Assembly (NCBI RefSeq): GCF_003086295.3
Contig: NC_092040.1
Span: 55,593,559-55,657,558, forward strand
DNA length: 64,000 nt
DNA from: Arachis hypogaea
Lineage: Eukaryota; Streptophyta; Magnoliopsida; Fabales; Fabaceae
Direction of reading: 5' to 3'
Within the stretch, counting starts at the first letter, position 1, and every line of letters starts with the position of its first letter. Positions 53,811 to 64,000 of the stretch are shown here, in pieces. The notes beneath the pieces are model-generated. The model was not told the origin of the DNA. It ran no database searches and saw only the letters and a program-made list of their open reading frames with translations. Made by a program: the position numbers and the translations under genes.

Positions 53811-56510
53811 ATGCATAAAATCTTGTTAGAAGAGGATGCTAGACCCTCCATTCAAGCTCAGAGAAGGTTGAATCCCGTCATGAAAGAAGTGGTACAAAAG
53901 GAGGTCATGAAGTTATGGCAGGCAGGGGTAATCTACCCCATTTCTGACAGCCCATGGGTTAGTCCCATCCATGTAGTTCCCAAGAAAGGTGGCATAACTG
54001 TGGTGCCAAATGAGAGGAACGAACTCATACCCACAAGAACTGTCACTGGGTGGAGGATGTGCATAGACTACAGGAAGCTCAATGAAGCCACCAGAAAAGA
54101 TCATTTTCCACTCCCATTCATGGATCAGATGCTTGAAAGGCTTGCAGGACATGCTTATTATTGCTTTCTGGATGGATACTCAGGCTATAATCAGATAGTA
54201 GTTGATCCAAGAGATCAAGAGAAAACATCATTTGTTTGTCCATATGGAGTTTTTGCGTATAGACGCATGCCCTTTGGATTGTGCAATGCACCTGCAACTT
54301 TCCAAAGGTGCATGTTGTCCATCTTTTCGGACATGATCGAAAAGTTTATTGAAGTTTTCATGGATGATTTTTCTATGTTTGGAAATTCTTTTCCTAGCTG
54401 CCTACACCACCTTGCCTTGGTGCTTAAGAGATGCCAAGAGACCAACCTAGTATTAAACTGGGAAAAGTGTCATTTCATGGTCACAGAAAGAATAGTCCTT
54501 GGCCATAAAGTGTCTAATAGAGGCATTGAGGTGGACAAAGCTAAGGTGGAACTCATTGAAAAACTACCTCCACCAAGTAATGTCAAGGCAGTTAGGAGTT
54601 TTTTGGGACATGCTGGCTTTTACAGAAGGTTTATTAGAGACTTTTCTAAAATAGCTAAACCTTTGAGTAACTTGCTTGTCTCTGATACACCTTTTGTATT
54701 TGATAAAAATTGCATGCTAGCCTATGAACTTTTGAAGCAAAAACTTTCCTCTGCACCTATCATTGCCCCACCTGATTGGAACTTACCTTTTGAACTGATG
54801 TGTGATGCATCAGACCTTGCTATTGGGGCAGTGTTAGGACAAAGGAAAGACAATTTGGTACATGTGATTTATTATGCCAGTAAGGTCTTGAATGATAACC
54901 AAAGGAATTACACAACCACTGAAAAAGAACTCTTGGCAATAGTCTTTGCATTTGACAAATTTAGATCATATCTCATTGGGTCTAAAGTCATTGTCTTCAC
55001 TGATCATTCAGCTTTAAAATACTTACTTGCTAAACAAGAATCCAAACCAAGACTTATTAGATGGGTTCTTTTGTTGCAGGAATTTGACATTGAAATCAAA
55101 GACAAGAAGGGTGTAGAGAACAAGGTAGCAGACCATTTATCAAGGATACTATGTGAAGAAGGAAGCACACAAAGCACACATATAAATGAGTGCTTTCCTG
55201 ATGAACAACTCATGGTAATTCACAAAGCACCCTGGTTTGTAGACATATCAAACTTCAAGGCCACTGGGAGTTTTCCGTTGGAATTTAACAAGCATCAAAG
55301 GAAGAAATTGGTAAATGATGCCAAATACTTCATCTGGGACGAACCATACTTGTTCAAAAAATGTTCGGATGGCATACTAAGAAGATGCATATCAGAGGAA
55401 GAAGGAAGGGAAGTCTTATGGGACTGCCATGGCTCCACTTATGGAGGACATTTTGCAGGAGAAAGAACAGTAGCTAAGGTGTTGCAGTGTGGTTTTTATT
55501 GGCCCACTATCTTCAAAGATGCAAAGGAACTAGTGAAGCACTGCCATGAATGCCAGAAAGCGGGGAACCTGCCAAGAAGAAATGAAATGCCACAACAATT
55601 CATTCTGGAACTTGAATTGTTTGATGTATGGGGGATAGATTTCATGGGACCCTTTCCCACCTCATACTCAAATAATTACATTCTTGTGGCAGTAGACTAT
55701 GTCTCCAAATGGGTTGAAGCAATAGCAACTCCAACCAATGATAATAAGGTGGTCATGAACTTCCTCAGAAAACACATTTTTTGCCGTTTTGGGGTTCCAA
55801 GAGCAATCATCAGTGATGGAGGAAGCCACTTCTGCAACAAACCATTAGAGGCATTGCTTCTAAAATATGGAGTCAAACATAAGGTAGCCACACCATACCA
55901 TCCACAGACAAGTGGGCAAGCTGAAATATCTAATAGGGAACTCAAAAGAATCTTGGAAAAGACTGTGGGAGCTTCAAGGAAGGACTGGTCGATTAAGCTA
56001 GATGATGCTCTTTGGGCATATAGGACAGCTTTCAAAACACCAATTGGAATGTCTCCTTACCAACTAGTATATGGAAAGGCTTGCCATTTGCCACTGGAGT
56101 TGGAGCACAAGGCATTCTGGGCCTTGAAACTCTTAAACTTGGACAGCAAAGCTGCTGGAGAAAGTAGGATGTTGCAAATTCAAGAGTTGGAAGAATTCAG
56201 AGCTGAAGCTTATGAGAATGCCAAAATTTACAAAGAAAGAGCAAAGAAGAAGCATGACAGCAACATAGCCCCAAGGAAATTTGAAGAGGGACAAAAAGTA
56301 TTGCTCTACAATTCTAGGTTGAAGCTATTTCCAGGGAAGTTAAAATCAAGGTGGTCTGGACCATTCCTTGTCACCAAGGTCTCCCAATATGGACAAGTAG
56401 AAATCATGGAAGAAAAGTCACAAAGAACCTTCACTGTGAATGGTCAAAGACTCAAACATTACTTGGGAGATGTAGAGGAGAAGGACAAGGTTAAATATCA
56501 CCTCAACTGA
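53811..56510 (+). CDS. pol: Element J pol: reverse transcriptase, RNase H and integrase (intact frame)
   Basis: 899 codons open. Copies the element RNA into DNA and inserts it in the genome. [59 protein letters not shown], catalytic FMDD (residues 183-186, FMDDFSMFG as in Athila). RNase [14 protein letters not shown] (Asp about 332), [29 protein letters not shown]. Integrase: zinc-binding [10 protein letters not shown], then GIDFMGPFP (Asp 610), ISDGGSHF (Asp 669), GQAEISNRE (Glu 705), exact DD35E spacing; C-terminal tail [11 protein letters not shown]...[11 protein letters not shown]. The ATG given is internal: the natural product continues from gag-PR, and two one-base losses just upstream separate it here. 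No chromodomain, no env-like gene. Intactness makes J the likeliest enzyme donor in the window. Confidence 0.93.
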   Translation: MHKILLEEDARPSIQAQRRLNPVMKEVVQKEVMKLWQAGVIYPISDSPWVSPIHVVPKKGGITVVPNERNELIPTRTVTGWRMCIDYRKLNEATRKDHFPLPFMDQMLERLAGHAYYCFLDGYSGYNQIVVDPRDQEKTSFVCPYGVFAYRRMPFGLCNAPATFQRCMLSIFSDMIEKFIEVFMDDFSMFGNSFPSCLHHLALVLKRCQETNLVLNWEKCHFMVTERIVLGHKVSNRGIEVDKAKVELIEKLPPPSNVKAVRSFLGHAGFYRRFIRDFSKIAKPLSNLLVSDTPFVFDKNCMLAYELLKQKLSSAPIIAPPDWNLPFELMCDASDLAIGAVLGQRKDNLVHVIYYASKVLNDNQRNYTTTEKELLAIVFAFDKFRSYLIGSKVIVFTDHSALKYLLAKQESKPRLIRWVLLLQEFDIEIKDKKGVENKVADHLSRILCEEGSTQSTHINECFPDEQLMVIHKAPWFVDISNFKATGSFPLEFNKHQRKKLVNDAKYFIWDEPYLFKKCSDGILRRCISEEEGREVLWDCHGSTYGGHFAGERTVAKVLQCGFYWPTIFKDAKELVKHCHECQKAGNLPRRNEMPQQFILELELFDVWGIDFMGPFPTSYSNNYILVAVDYVSKWVEAIATPTNDNKVVMNFLRKHIFCRFGVPRAIISDGGSHFCNKPLEALLLKYGVKHKVATPYHPQTSGQAEISNRELKRILEKTVGASRKDWSIKLDDALWAYRTAFKTPIGMSPYQLVYGKACHLPLELEHKAFWALKLLNLDSKAAGESRMLQIQELEEFRAEAYENAKIYKERAKKKHDSNIAPRKFEEGQKVLLYNSRLKLFPGKLKSRWSGPFLVTKVSQYGQVEIMEEKSQRTFTVNGQRLKHYLGDVEEKDKVKYHLN

Positions 56511-56520
56511 GGAAACTGAC

Positions 56521-56566
56521 CGTCAAGCTAATGACGTTAAAAGAGCGCTTGTTGGGAGGCAACCCA
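56521..56566 (+). other. Conserved double-hairpin block after pol (element J)
   Basis: CGTCA-AGCTAA-TGACG, then TTAAAAGAGCGCTTGTTGGGAGGCAACCCA, 10 nt after the pol stop. The outer pair is C-G here and T-A in B, C, E and F. Confidence 0.78.
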
Positions 56567-58150
56567 GCCTGAGGTAACACTCTTTTGCTGTTTCTTTTAT
56601 TTGTTTCAATAAAAAGGTGAAGTAGTTTCGGTGCATTGCAAAGAATTAAGTTTGGTGTTTCACACCAAATAATGAATTCGTGGATCAATAATTCAAAGGG
56701 GAATGTGTAACTCTAAGTTTGGTGTTCCACCATAAAGATCAACTGAACACAACAACCTTTGAATTATATGAAAGGAATAACCATTCTAAGCAATCACAGA
56801 AATGCTTAAAATCCTTAGCAGCAACTTCATTCCAAGGAGAATTCAAGGATTCAAAGAGCAGAGGAGTAAGTAGGAGATTAAGTTTGGTGTTCACACACCA
56901 ACTTAAGACTCAGACACTTGCCCATACATAGTTGAGCTAACCACTCAAGTGCTTGAGAAGCAAGCAACTTCATCACTCCTTGCAGGAAAGGAAACAAGGA
57001 TCTTAGAAAGAACATGAAGCAACAACTAGGAGAAGAAGGAGAAATCAAATTGTTTCCTAGCAACAAGGAGAAAACAAGAAATTTCACAAGGTGGTGTTGT
57101 TCCTTGACCATTCTTTAAAAGGCAAACAAAAGCATGCTTGTTCTGGTTTAAACTGTAATTGTTGAATCTTTCTGGAATGTGAAGTCATTTTGTAGGAGTG
57201 TTGGTTTACTGCTTTGAATAAAGATAATACCTAGATGTTTGGATATAACTTCACCTTCTTAAACAAATGCTTGCCATGCTTGTTCTGTTTCCAAAAAAAA
57301 TAAAAGAAAAGTTTGAACAAAAGTAACTTGGCTCAATTAGTGACAAATCAAGTAGAATTAAGTGGTGGTATGCATGCTTGATTGTTAGTCAGATCACTGG
57401 AAATAGAATGTAGAATTATCATTTTTTGTGTAGAAGTTGAAAACTGTCTATGGATCTTGATGAATAAATGTCTTTGGCCATGAAAAAGAAAGAAAAAGAA
57501 GAAGAAAAAGCCACTGAAAAAGGGCAACCAAAAAGCAAAAAAATTGAGAAAATAAGCTAGGCACCAATGGTTTGAACTTCTGAGACAAATGCCTGTGGTG
57601 TTTATGTATTAAGGATATGCTTGGATGAATAGGTTCTGAGGAGTGTTTCAACACTTGGTAACTTGGGTTAACTAACCCGGGATTATCAACCAAAAGTCCA
57701 TTATCAAGAGCAACCTAAATACAAAACATTTAGTCACACAAAGAGGTGCTGGGCACCAATGTCTCAAGAAGAAATGTGAACTAAAATGCCTGTAGTGGAT
57801 ATGTGTAATGCAATGATAAGAAAAAGAAAATGCCAAAGGCTTGTGCAACACATGACACTGAGCAAACAAGGAGCAAAGAAGCTCTAAGAAAAAGAAAAAC
57901 AAAGAAAGGAAAATGTGCCAAAGACATAAGAATAACAAGAGGCCATAGCAGTGTTTGATGGATGCAATGAAAAAGTGATAATTCTACCTGATAAAAATGA
58001 AAAAGTGATGCTGCAACTTTCTGCATTAAACCCTTCTGATGAACTTCAAATGCTTGCTAGTATAGCCAATGTATTTGCTTTTGTTTCATACTTTCTTCTC
58101 AAATAACTCAGGACTTGCTTAGGGACAAGCAAGTATTAAGTTTGGTGTTG
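56567..58150 (+). other. 3' non-coding region of element J
   Basis: About 1.6 kb with no supported gene; minus-strand frames of 77-88 aa are A/T-composition shadows. AAGTTTGGTGTT at 56648, 56715 and 56880. Motif pair GGCACCAAT...GCCTGTGGTG at 57560-57600 and 57750-57799. Ends with hairpin ACTTGCTT-AGGGAC-AAGCAAGT (58113-58134) and AAGTTTGGTGTTG (58138-58150). Confidence 0.78.
58113..58150 (+). other. Hairpin and AAGTTTGGTGTTG at the plus-strand priming position (element J)
   Basis: 8-bp stem ACTTGCTT/AAGCAAGT with a 6-nt loop, ATT, then AAGTTTGGTGTTG abutting the LTR. Confidence 0.78.
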
Positions 58151-60391
58151 TGATGCCAAGGCATCTTAGGCTAGTTTCACTAGTATTTTTCTGTTAGTTT
58201 TAGTTGTTTTATGCATTTTCTTGAGCTTAAAGTAACCAAGAATGGTTAAATGAACAACAAAGTAATGAATCATCCAAACAGTGTAATTTTGATGCAAATT
58301 CCATGAGTTTTTAGTTATATTACTTGAATGCTATGAATGGAAGAATTCTCATGAAATTTTGCAAGACTTTGATGCAATTGTGTGGATGATTTCAGGGAAG
58401 AAGAGGCTAGGCAAGGAAGCAACAAAATCAATAAAGGAAGCTTGAAGATCACATGTGCCATATAATGCTGAAAGTGGCGTTTAACCTCCAGTTTAACCTT
58501 AAACTGGAAGTTAAACGCCAGAATAAGGAATGCACCAAATGCTGAAAGTGGCGTTTAACCTTCAGTTTAAGGTTAAACTGAAGGTTAAACGCCAGAATCA
58601 TGAAAGCTGAGAAAAGAGGAAACTGGCGTTTAACCTCCAGTTTAACCTCAAACTGAAGGTTAAACGCCAGAATGAGAATGGCACCAAGGGAGTGATTCCA
58701 CGTTTAACCTCCAGTTTGACCTCAAACTGGAGGTTAAACGTGTTCGAACACATTGTGCACCAGGAAGCCATTTCCACGTTTAACCTCCAGTTTGACCTCA
58801 AACTGGAGGTTAAACGTGTTCGACATTCACACTCCTGGGCTACCTTCTTCATTCCCACGTTTAAGCTCCAGTTTGACCTCAAACTGGAGCTTAAACGTGT
58901 TCGGCGTTTTTGCTCCTCCAGGGTTGCCTTCTCATTTCCACGTTTAAGCTCCAGTTTGACCTCAAACTGGAGCTTAAACGTGTTCGACCAAGAATTGCCT
59001 CCAGGGTTGCAATCTTCATTTCCACGTTTAAGCTTCAGTTTAACCTTAAACTGAAGCTTAAACGTGTTCGATCAATTACCCTCCTGGGTTGCTTTCTTCC
59101 AATTCCACGTTTAAGTTTCAGTTTAACCTTAAACTGAAACTTAAACTTCAACTTAAACGCCACTCGTTGAAAGGGTTTCTGGGCCAATTATATTGAGGTT
59201 TAAGTTAGCATTTGAGCACAAATATTAACTTAAACCTATTATGGTATGAAACCCAATTGAATATCATGGTTTATGGGATTGGGCTTGAAGAATTGATGAG
59301 TCTGGAACTTCAAATTGTTGAGTCTTGCGTCATTACTTGTTTATCACTAAGTTTGCTCAATGAATGTTACAGAATTGGATCATAGCCTCATCATGATTAT
59401 GGACCATAAACCCAAAGAAAAAGGAAATCAAGGAAAGGCCTCAAAGCCCAAGAAACACAACAGAAGCTCAATTTAGAAAGTGTATAAATAGGATAGAATT
59501 GAAGTTAGTTAGTACTTTTGGACACTTTAAAACTTTTCATATATTGTAATTGAATTCAGAGCTATGAATCACTAAACCCCTTTCATTGGGTTAGGGAGCT
59601 CTATTGTAATTCAATGAATCAATAATAGTTTTATCTTCTTCTTCAATCTTTTCTCTTGAATTTTGTTAGAAAGCTTCTCGATCTAATTCCATTGGGTAGT
59701 TGTCTTGGGAAAGAAACTACCCATAATTGGAATCCTTCGGAACCTTGGGAAAGGAATGGAGGATTCATGCTAGAGAAGCTTTCTCACAGTGAATTGGATT
59801 GGGGTTTGGATGGATATTGTGACATGTAATCCTACCAAATTGTGGTTCATGAAACTGTGTGGTATAATCAGTGATCGAGCATCATCTCTTCTTATGAACA
59901 TTTAAACCAAGGGATTGGGAATTTGTTTGTTTTTAGAGAGAATTGGTGAGCCAAGGAATTGGGATCCAATCATATAAGATTGCCAAGCAAAATTCAATGA
60001 ATGCATTGGTTGAGGAAGAGATGAAAATGTTTTGATTCGGAGATCTCAATATCTCCTAATACCCAATGAATTCCCCATTTCTGATCTACACTTTCTCTTT
60101 ACATTCTGCAATTTAATTTCATGCAATCACCCCCATCCCTTTTAATTTCAGCAATTTAATTTCTAGCTCTTTAATTCATGCAATTTAATATTCCGCAATT
60201 CTCATCTAAATCTTGATTCCGCTCAACTAGAACAAACTTCTAATCCGAATTGCTCATTCAACCAATCCTTGTGGGATTCGACCTCACTCTATTGTGAGTT
60301 TTTACTTGACGATAACCGGTGCACTTGCCGGAAGGAATTTTTGCCGATTGTGCAATTTCCTAAATCGTAGCATCAAGTTTATGCTAGATCA
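58151..60391 (+). repeat. 3' LTR of element J (2241 bp)
   Basis: TGATGCCAAG...TGCTAGATCA followed by CTTTG (60392-60396). Hairpin array at about 58475-59158 with all hairpins full length. TATAAATAGG at 59483-59492. Confidence 0.93.
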
Positions 60392-60396
60392 CTTTG

Positions 60397-61694
60397 CCCG
60401 AGATTTGATGGCCCAAACAGGCGTTCCACGTCAGCTTCAGAATTCCCGGCGTTAAACGCTGGAACTGGCACAAAAGTGGGAGTTAAACGCCCAAACTGGC
60501 ACAAAAGCTGGCGTTTAACTCCAAGAAAAGTCTCTACACATGGAAGCTTCAATGCTCAGCCCAAGCACACACCAGGTTGGCCCGGAAGTGGATTTTTATG
60601 TCATTTACTCATTTCTGTAAACCCTAGGCTACTAGTTCTCTATAAATAGGACCTTTTGCTATTGTATTTGGAGAATCTTTGAATCTTCGGATCATCTTTT
60701 GATCATGTTTTTATGATTGAACCCTCTTTGGGAGGCTGGCCATTTGGCCATTCCTAGACCTTGTTCTTATGTATTTTCAACGGTAGAGTTTCTACACACC
60801 ATAGATTAAGGTGTGGAGCTCTGCTGTACCTCGAGTATTAATGGAATTACTATTGTTCTTCTATTCAATTCAGCTTATTCTTGTTCTAAGATATCACTTG
60901 TTCCTCAACTTAATGAATGTGATGATCCGTGACACTCATCATCATTCTCACCTTTGAACGTGTGCCTGACAACCACCTCCGTTCTACCTTAGATTGAGTG
61001 GTCTTGGATTCCTTAATCAGAATCTTCGTGGTATAAGCTAGAATCCATTAGCAGCCATTCTTGAGAATCCGGAAGGTCTAAACCTTGTCTGTGGTATTCT
61101 GAGTAGGATTCAGAGATTGAATGACTATGACGAGCTTCAAACTCGCGATTGTGGGGTGTTAGTGACAGACGCAAAAGAATCACTGGATTCTATTCCGACA
61201 TGATCGAGAACCGACAGATGAATAGTCGTGCTGTGACAGAGCGCGTTGAACATTTTCACTGAGAGGACGGGACTGTAGCCATTGACAACGGTGATGCCCA
61301 ACATACAGCTTGCCATGGAAAGGAGTAAGAAGGATTGGATGAAGACAGTAGGAAAGCAGAGAGACGGAAGGGACAAAGCATCTCCATACGCTTATCTGAA
61401 ATTCTCACCAATGAATTACATAAGTATCTCTATCTTTATTTTATGTTTTATTTATCTTTTAATCATTAATCCTCCATAACCATTTGAATCCGCCTGACTC
61501 AGATTTACAAGATGACCATAGCTTGTTTCATACCAACAATCTCCGTGGGATCGACCCTTACTCGCGTAAGGTTTATTACTTGGATGACCCAGTGCACTTG
61601 CTGGTTAGTTGTGCGAAGTTGTGATAAAGAGTTGAGATTGCAATTGAGCGTACCATGTTGATCGCGCCATTGATGATCACAATTTCGTGCACCA
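60397..61694 (+). repeat. 5' LTR of element I, second part
   Basis: Resumes the LTR after J and ends CGTGCACCA. TATAAATAGG at 60641-60650 is intact. Palindromes of the GGCGTT type at about 60420-60520. U5 stem CTTAC-TCGC-GTAAG at 61557-61570. Confidence 0.9.
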
Positions 61695-61700
61695 AGTTTT

Positions 61701-61718
61701 TGGTGCCGTTGCCGGGGA
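61701..61718 (+). other. Primer-binding site of element I (tRNA-Asp)
   Basis: TGGTGCCGTTGCCGGGGA, one mismatch to the tRNA-Asp complement, 6 nt after the LTR. Confidence 0.85.
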
Positions 61719-63433
61719 TGGTTTGAGTTTGGATAACTGACGGTTCATCTTGTTGCTTAGATTAGGTAATTTTATTTTATGTTTAAGCTTTTTACTTTTT
61801 GAAAATTTTTCAAAAATACAAAAAAAATATTTCTATTTTATTCTTCAGAGTTTTTAAGAATGGATTCTAGAGTTTCATGATGATTTGTTGAAGTATGGCT
61901 GGCTGTGAAGCCATGTCTAATCTTTTGGACCGAGGTTTCAACTTATCATCACAAGAGCTTGTTGATTTCTATCAATTTTGCTGTTGTGAGCAATGATCTG
62001 CTAAAGCTTGGCTGGCCATTGGCCATGTCTAGTGTTTTAGACCGGAGCTTTCACTGAAAGCTTTGCTGGCTGTGAAGCCATGTCTAATTCCTGGACCGGA
62101 GTCTTAGACTAGCATTGCAATGATTCCTGGAATTCTCATTAAGAATTTTGAACCCCTGTTTTTCTTTTCCACTCAATTTTTTAAAAAGCACAAAAAAATT
62201 TATAAAATCTTAAAATAAAAAATATTTTTATCTTTCTTGTTTGGGTCTAGTGTCTAATTTTAAGTTTGGTGTCAATTGCATATCTTTATTCTTCTAATTT
62301 TCAAAAATTACATGCATTATGTTCTTCATTGATCTTCAAGTTGTTCTTGATGATTTCCTTGCTCTGATCTTTAAATTCTCTTTCTTGAGTGTTTTGTTGT
62401 TTCTCATATGTATTCTCAATTTGTTAGTGTCAATAGTATACAAACTTCTAAGTTTGGTGTCTTGCATGCATTGTTTATTTGATCTTAGTGGCATTTTGAT
62501 TATTCCTCATCATTAAAAATTCAAAAAATTTTTTAATTTGTGTCTTTTCAAGTCAATAATACAGAGAATTGAAGATTCAGAACATACAGCAGAGGAATTA
62601 CACAGAAAAAGCTGGGCGTTCAAAACGCCCAGTGAAGAAGGAAAACTGGCGTTTAAATGCCAGCCAGGGTACCTGGCTGGGTGTTTAACGCCCAAAAGGG
62701 TAGCATTTACCATTTTGGGCGTTTAACGCCAGGATGATATAAGAGGGAAGATTTTGTTTTTAATTCAAATTTTTTTTTTCAAGTTTTCATAATTTTTCAA
62801 AATCAAATATTTTTCAAACCATATCTTTTCAATCATATATTTTCAAAATCAATTTCTTTCCATTCTCAAAAATACTTGCCTACAATTAATGATTTGATTC
62901 AACATTTCAAGTATGTTGCCTTTTCTGTTAAGAAAGGTTTAATGTTTGAATCATATCCTTTAAATTTCTTGTTAGCCAAGTCATTAATTTTAAAAATCAA
63001 ATCTTTTTAAATTGTTTCTCAATCATATCTTTTCAATCATATCTTTTTAAAACCATAACTCTTCAATCATATCTTCTTAATCACATCTTTTTCCAAATAA
63101 TTTTCAATCTTTTGATTTCTAATTTCAAAATCTTTTTCAAAAATCACTTTATTTCTTTCCCAACTTTAATTTTCGAAAATCATTCTTCAATTTTTCAAAA
63201 TTTCTTCAAAATCTTTTAATTTATTTTCGAAAATTCTTCCCCTCTTCTCACATCCTTCTATTTAAGGACTAACACTCCTCCACTATCAACAATTCGAACT
63301 CTATCTCTCTTGATAAGTTCGAATTCTTCTTCTTCTACCTCCTCCTTGTATTCTTCTTTTCTTCTGACATCTCAAGGAATCTCTATAATGTGACATAGAG
63401 GATTCCATATTTTCTTGTTCTCTTCTCTTTCAT
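61719..63433 (+). other. Leader of element I
   Basis: No gene. A unit GGCTGG..GCCATGTCTA..GACCGGAG occurs three times (about 61895, 62007 and 62066) against once in the E leader. AAGTTTGGTGTC at 62262 and 62450. Palindrome cluster at 62612-62735, then pyrimidine-rich ATATCTTTTC-like tracts up to gag. Confidence 0.7.
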
Positions 63434-64000
63434 ATGAGCAGGAGCAAAGACAAAAGCATTCTTGTTGAGGCTGACCCTGAACCTGAAAGGACCTTGAAGC
63501 GAAAGCTAAGAGAAGCTAAAGCACTACTCTCTGTAGAGGACCTAACAGAAATCTTCAAACAAGAAGAAGACATGGCAGCCGAAAACAACAACAATGCCAA
63601 TAATACAAGGAAGGTGCTGGGTGACTTTATTGCACCTACTCCCGACTTCTATGGGAGAAGCATCTTTATCCCTGCCATTGGAGCAAACAACTTTAAGCTT
63701 AAGCCTCAATTAGTTTCTCTAATGTAACAGAATTGCAAGTTCCATGGACTTCCATTGGAAGATCGTCATCAGTTTTTAGCTGAATTCTTGCAAATCTGTG
63801 ACACTGTCAAGACCAATGGGTTGACCCTGAGGTTTACAGACTTATGCTATTCCCTTTTGCTGTAATAGACAAAGCTAGGATATGGTTGGACTCACAACCT
63901 AAAGAAAGCCTGAACTCTTGGGAAAAGCTAGTCAATGCCTTCTTAGCAAAGTTCTTTCCACCTCAAAAATTGAGTAAGCTTAGAGTGGAAGTCCAAACCT
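63434..64000 (+). pseudogene. gag: Element I gag, N-terminal part, runs out of window
   Basis: Starts MSRSKDKSILVEADPEPERTL-like, the same start as E. Core KVLGDFIAPTPDFYGRS, NNFKLKPQLVSLM, then TAA at 63725-63727 where E has Gln (C-to-T). A one-base loss near 63819 (GGG for GGGG of E) shifts the frame in DTVKTNG. Motifs of the next part (LDSQPKESLNSWEKLVNAFLAKFFPPQKLS) are readable in another frame to the window end. Confidence 0.85.

Larger units (their letters stand above)
42531..60391 (+). mobile_element. Element J: Athila-type Ty3/gypsy retrotransposon with full pol; coding region duplicated by misassembly
   Basis: 5' LTR 42531-44754, primer site, gag, PR-RT-RNase H-integrase, conserved hairpin block, 3' non-coding region, 3' LTR 58151-60391, perfect 5-bp target duplication. 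As assembled it is 17.9 kb, but 45179-50252 and 51253-56321 are the same sequence on either side of 1000 N. The real element is about 11.8 kb. The LTRs differ at roughly 18 positions by eye in 2.2 kb, so this is one of the youngest insertions here. It has no env-like ORF and no ORF2. Confidence 0.93.
42179..64000 (+). mobile_element. Element I: gag-type LTR retrotransposon, 5' part, 5' LTR split by J
   Basis: 5' LTR 42179-42530 plus 60397-61694, primer site 61701-61718, leader, and gag from 63434 running out of the window. Same family as E (TGATGAGCGG LTR, MSRSKDK gag start). It is inserted in the retropepsin of element L. Confidence 0.88.

Noticed and set aside
45179..56321. A real tandem duplication of retrotransposon coding sequence
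   Set aside because: Copies meet exactly at the gap and one-base losses cluster on both sides of it, which fits unmerged contig ends far better.
56878..58026. Minus-strand frames of 77-88 aa in J's 3' region
   Set aside because: Composition shadows (Phe/Leu/Ser-rich) of A/G-rich sequence, not repeated in C.

Overview
Plant nuclear DNA. The window is one dense nest of LTR retrotransposons, and I see no ordinary host gene, tRNA, rRNA or CRISPR array. Primer-binding sites complementary to plant tRNA-Asp, Athila-type Ty3/gypsy Gag, retropepsin, RT and integrase motifs, and LTRs rich in GGCGTTTAAACGCC-type palindromes point to a legume. My best guess is peanut (Arachis), from memory of its repeats rather than a database search.

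Layout. Left edge: element A (minus, 1-4526, 5' LTR + gag-PR) sits inside element B (minus, 4527-12598, 5' LTR + gag-PR + an accessory ORF2). B sits in the gag of element K (minus, 12599-14422 and 40663-41219). K's 5' LTR is split by element E (plus, 14423-40662, near-matching target duplication GGCCG/GGCCA). E's gag is interrupted at 18279 by element F (minus), whose 3' LTR is split by element C (plus, 19035-29883, perfect target duplication ATGAT). C contains a truncated inverted LTR, D. F and E then meet head to head at about 34985, giving a palindrome with arms of over 5 kb. To the right of K lies a gag-PR fragment of element L (41220-42178), broken by element I (plus, 42179 to the window end). 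I's 5' LTR is split by element J (plus, 42531-60391, target duplication CTTTG). The nesting chain L>K>E>F>C>D is six levels deep.

Coding content. Only J carries a full pol (retropepsin, RT with FMDD, RNase H, DD35E integrase), so it is the only potentially autonomous element seen. J's coding region appears twice around a gap of exactly 1000 N; the two copies are almost certainly the unmerged overlapping ends of two contigs. The E/F/B family has gag-PR and a separate accessory protein but no RT or integrase. C has gag-PR joined in frame to an integrase C-terminal tail with everything between missing. These look like non-autonomous families that would need enzymes in trans. All copies carry stops or frameshifts, and most stops fit C-to-T decay of methylated DNA.

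Most interesting signals. They are in the non-coding parts: (1) a repeated module of a perfect 6-8 bp hairpin followed 3-6 nt later by AAGTTTGGTGT, found just before 3' LTRs and again just before the accessory ORF; (2) a double-hairpin block with compensatory changes right after gag-PR or pol in every family; (3) a covarying stem-loop near the LTR end; and (4) family-specific hairpin arrays inside LTRs, which account for all of the length difference between J's two LTRs.
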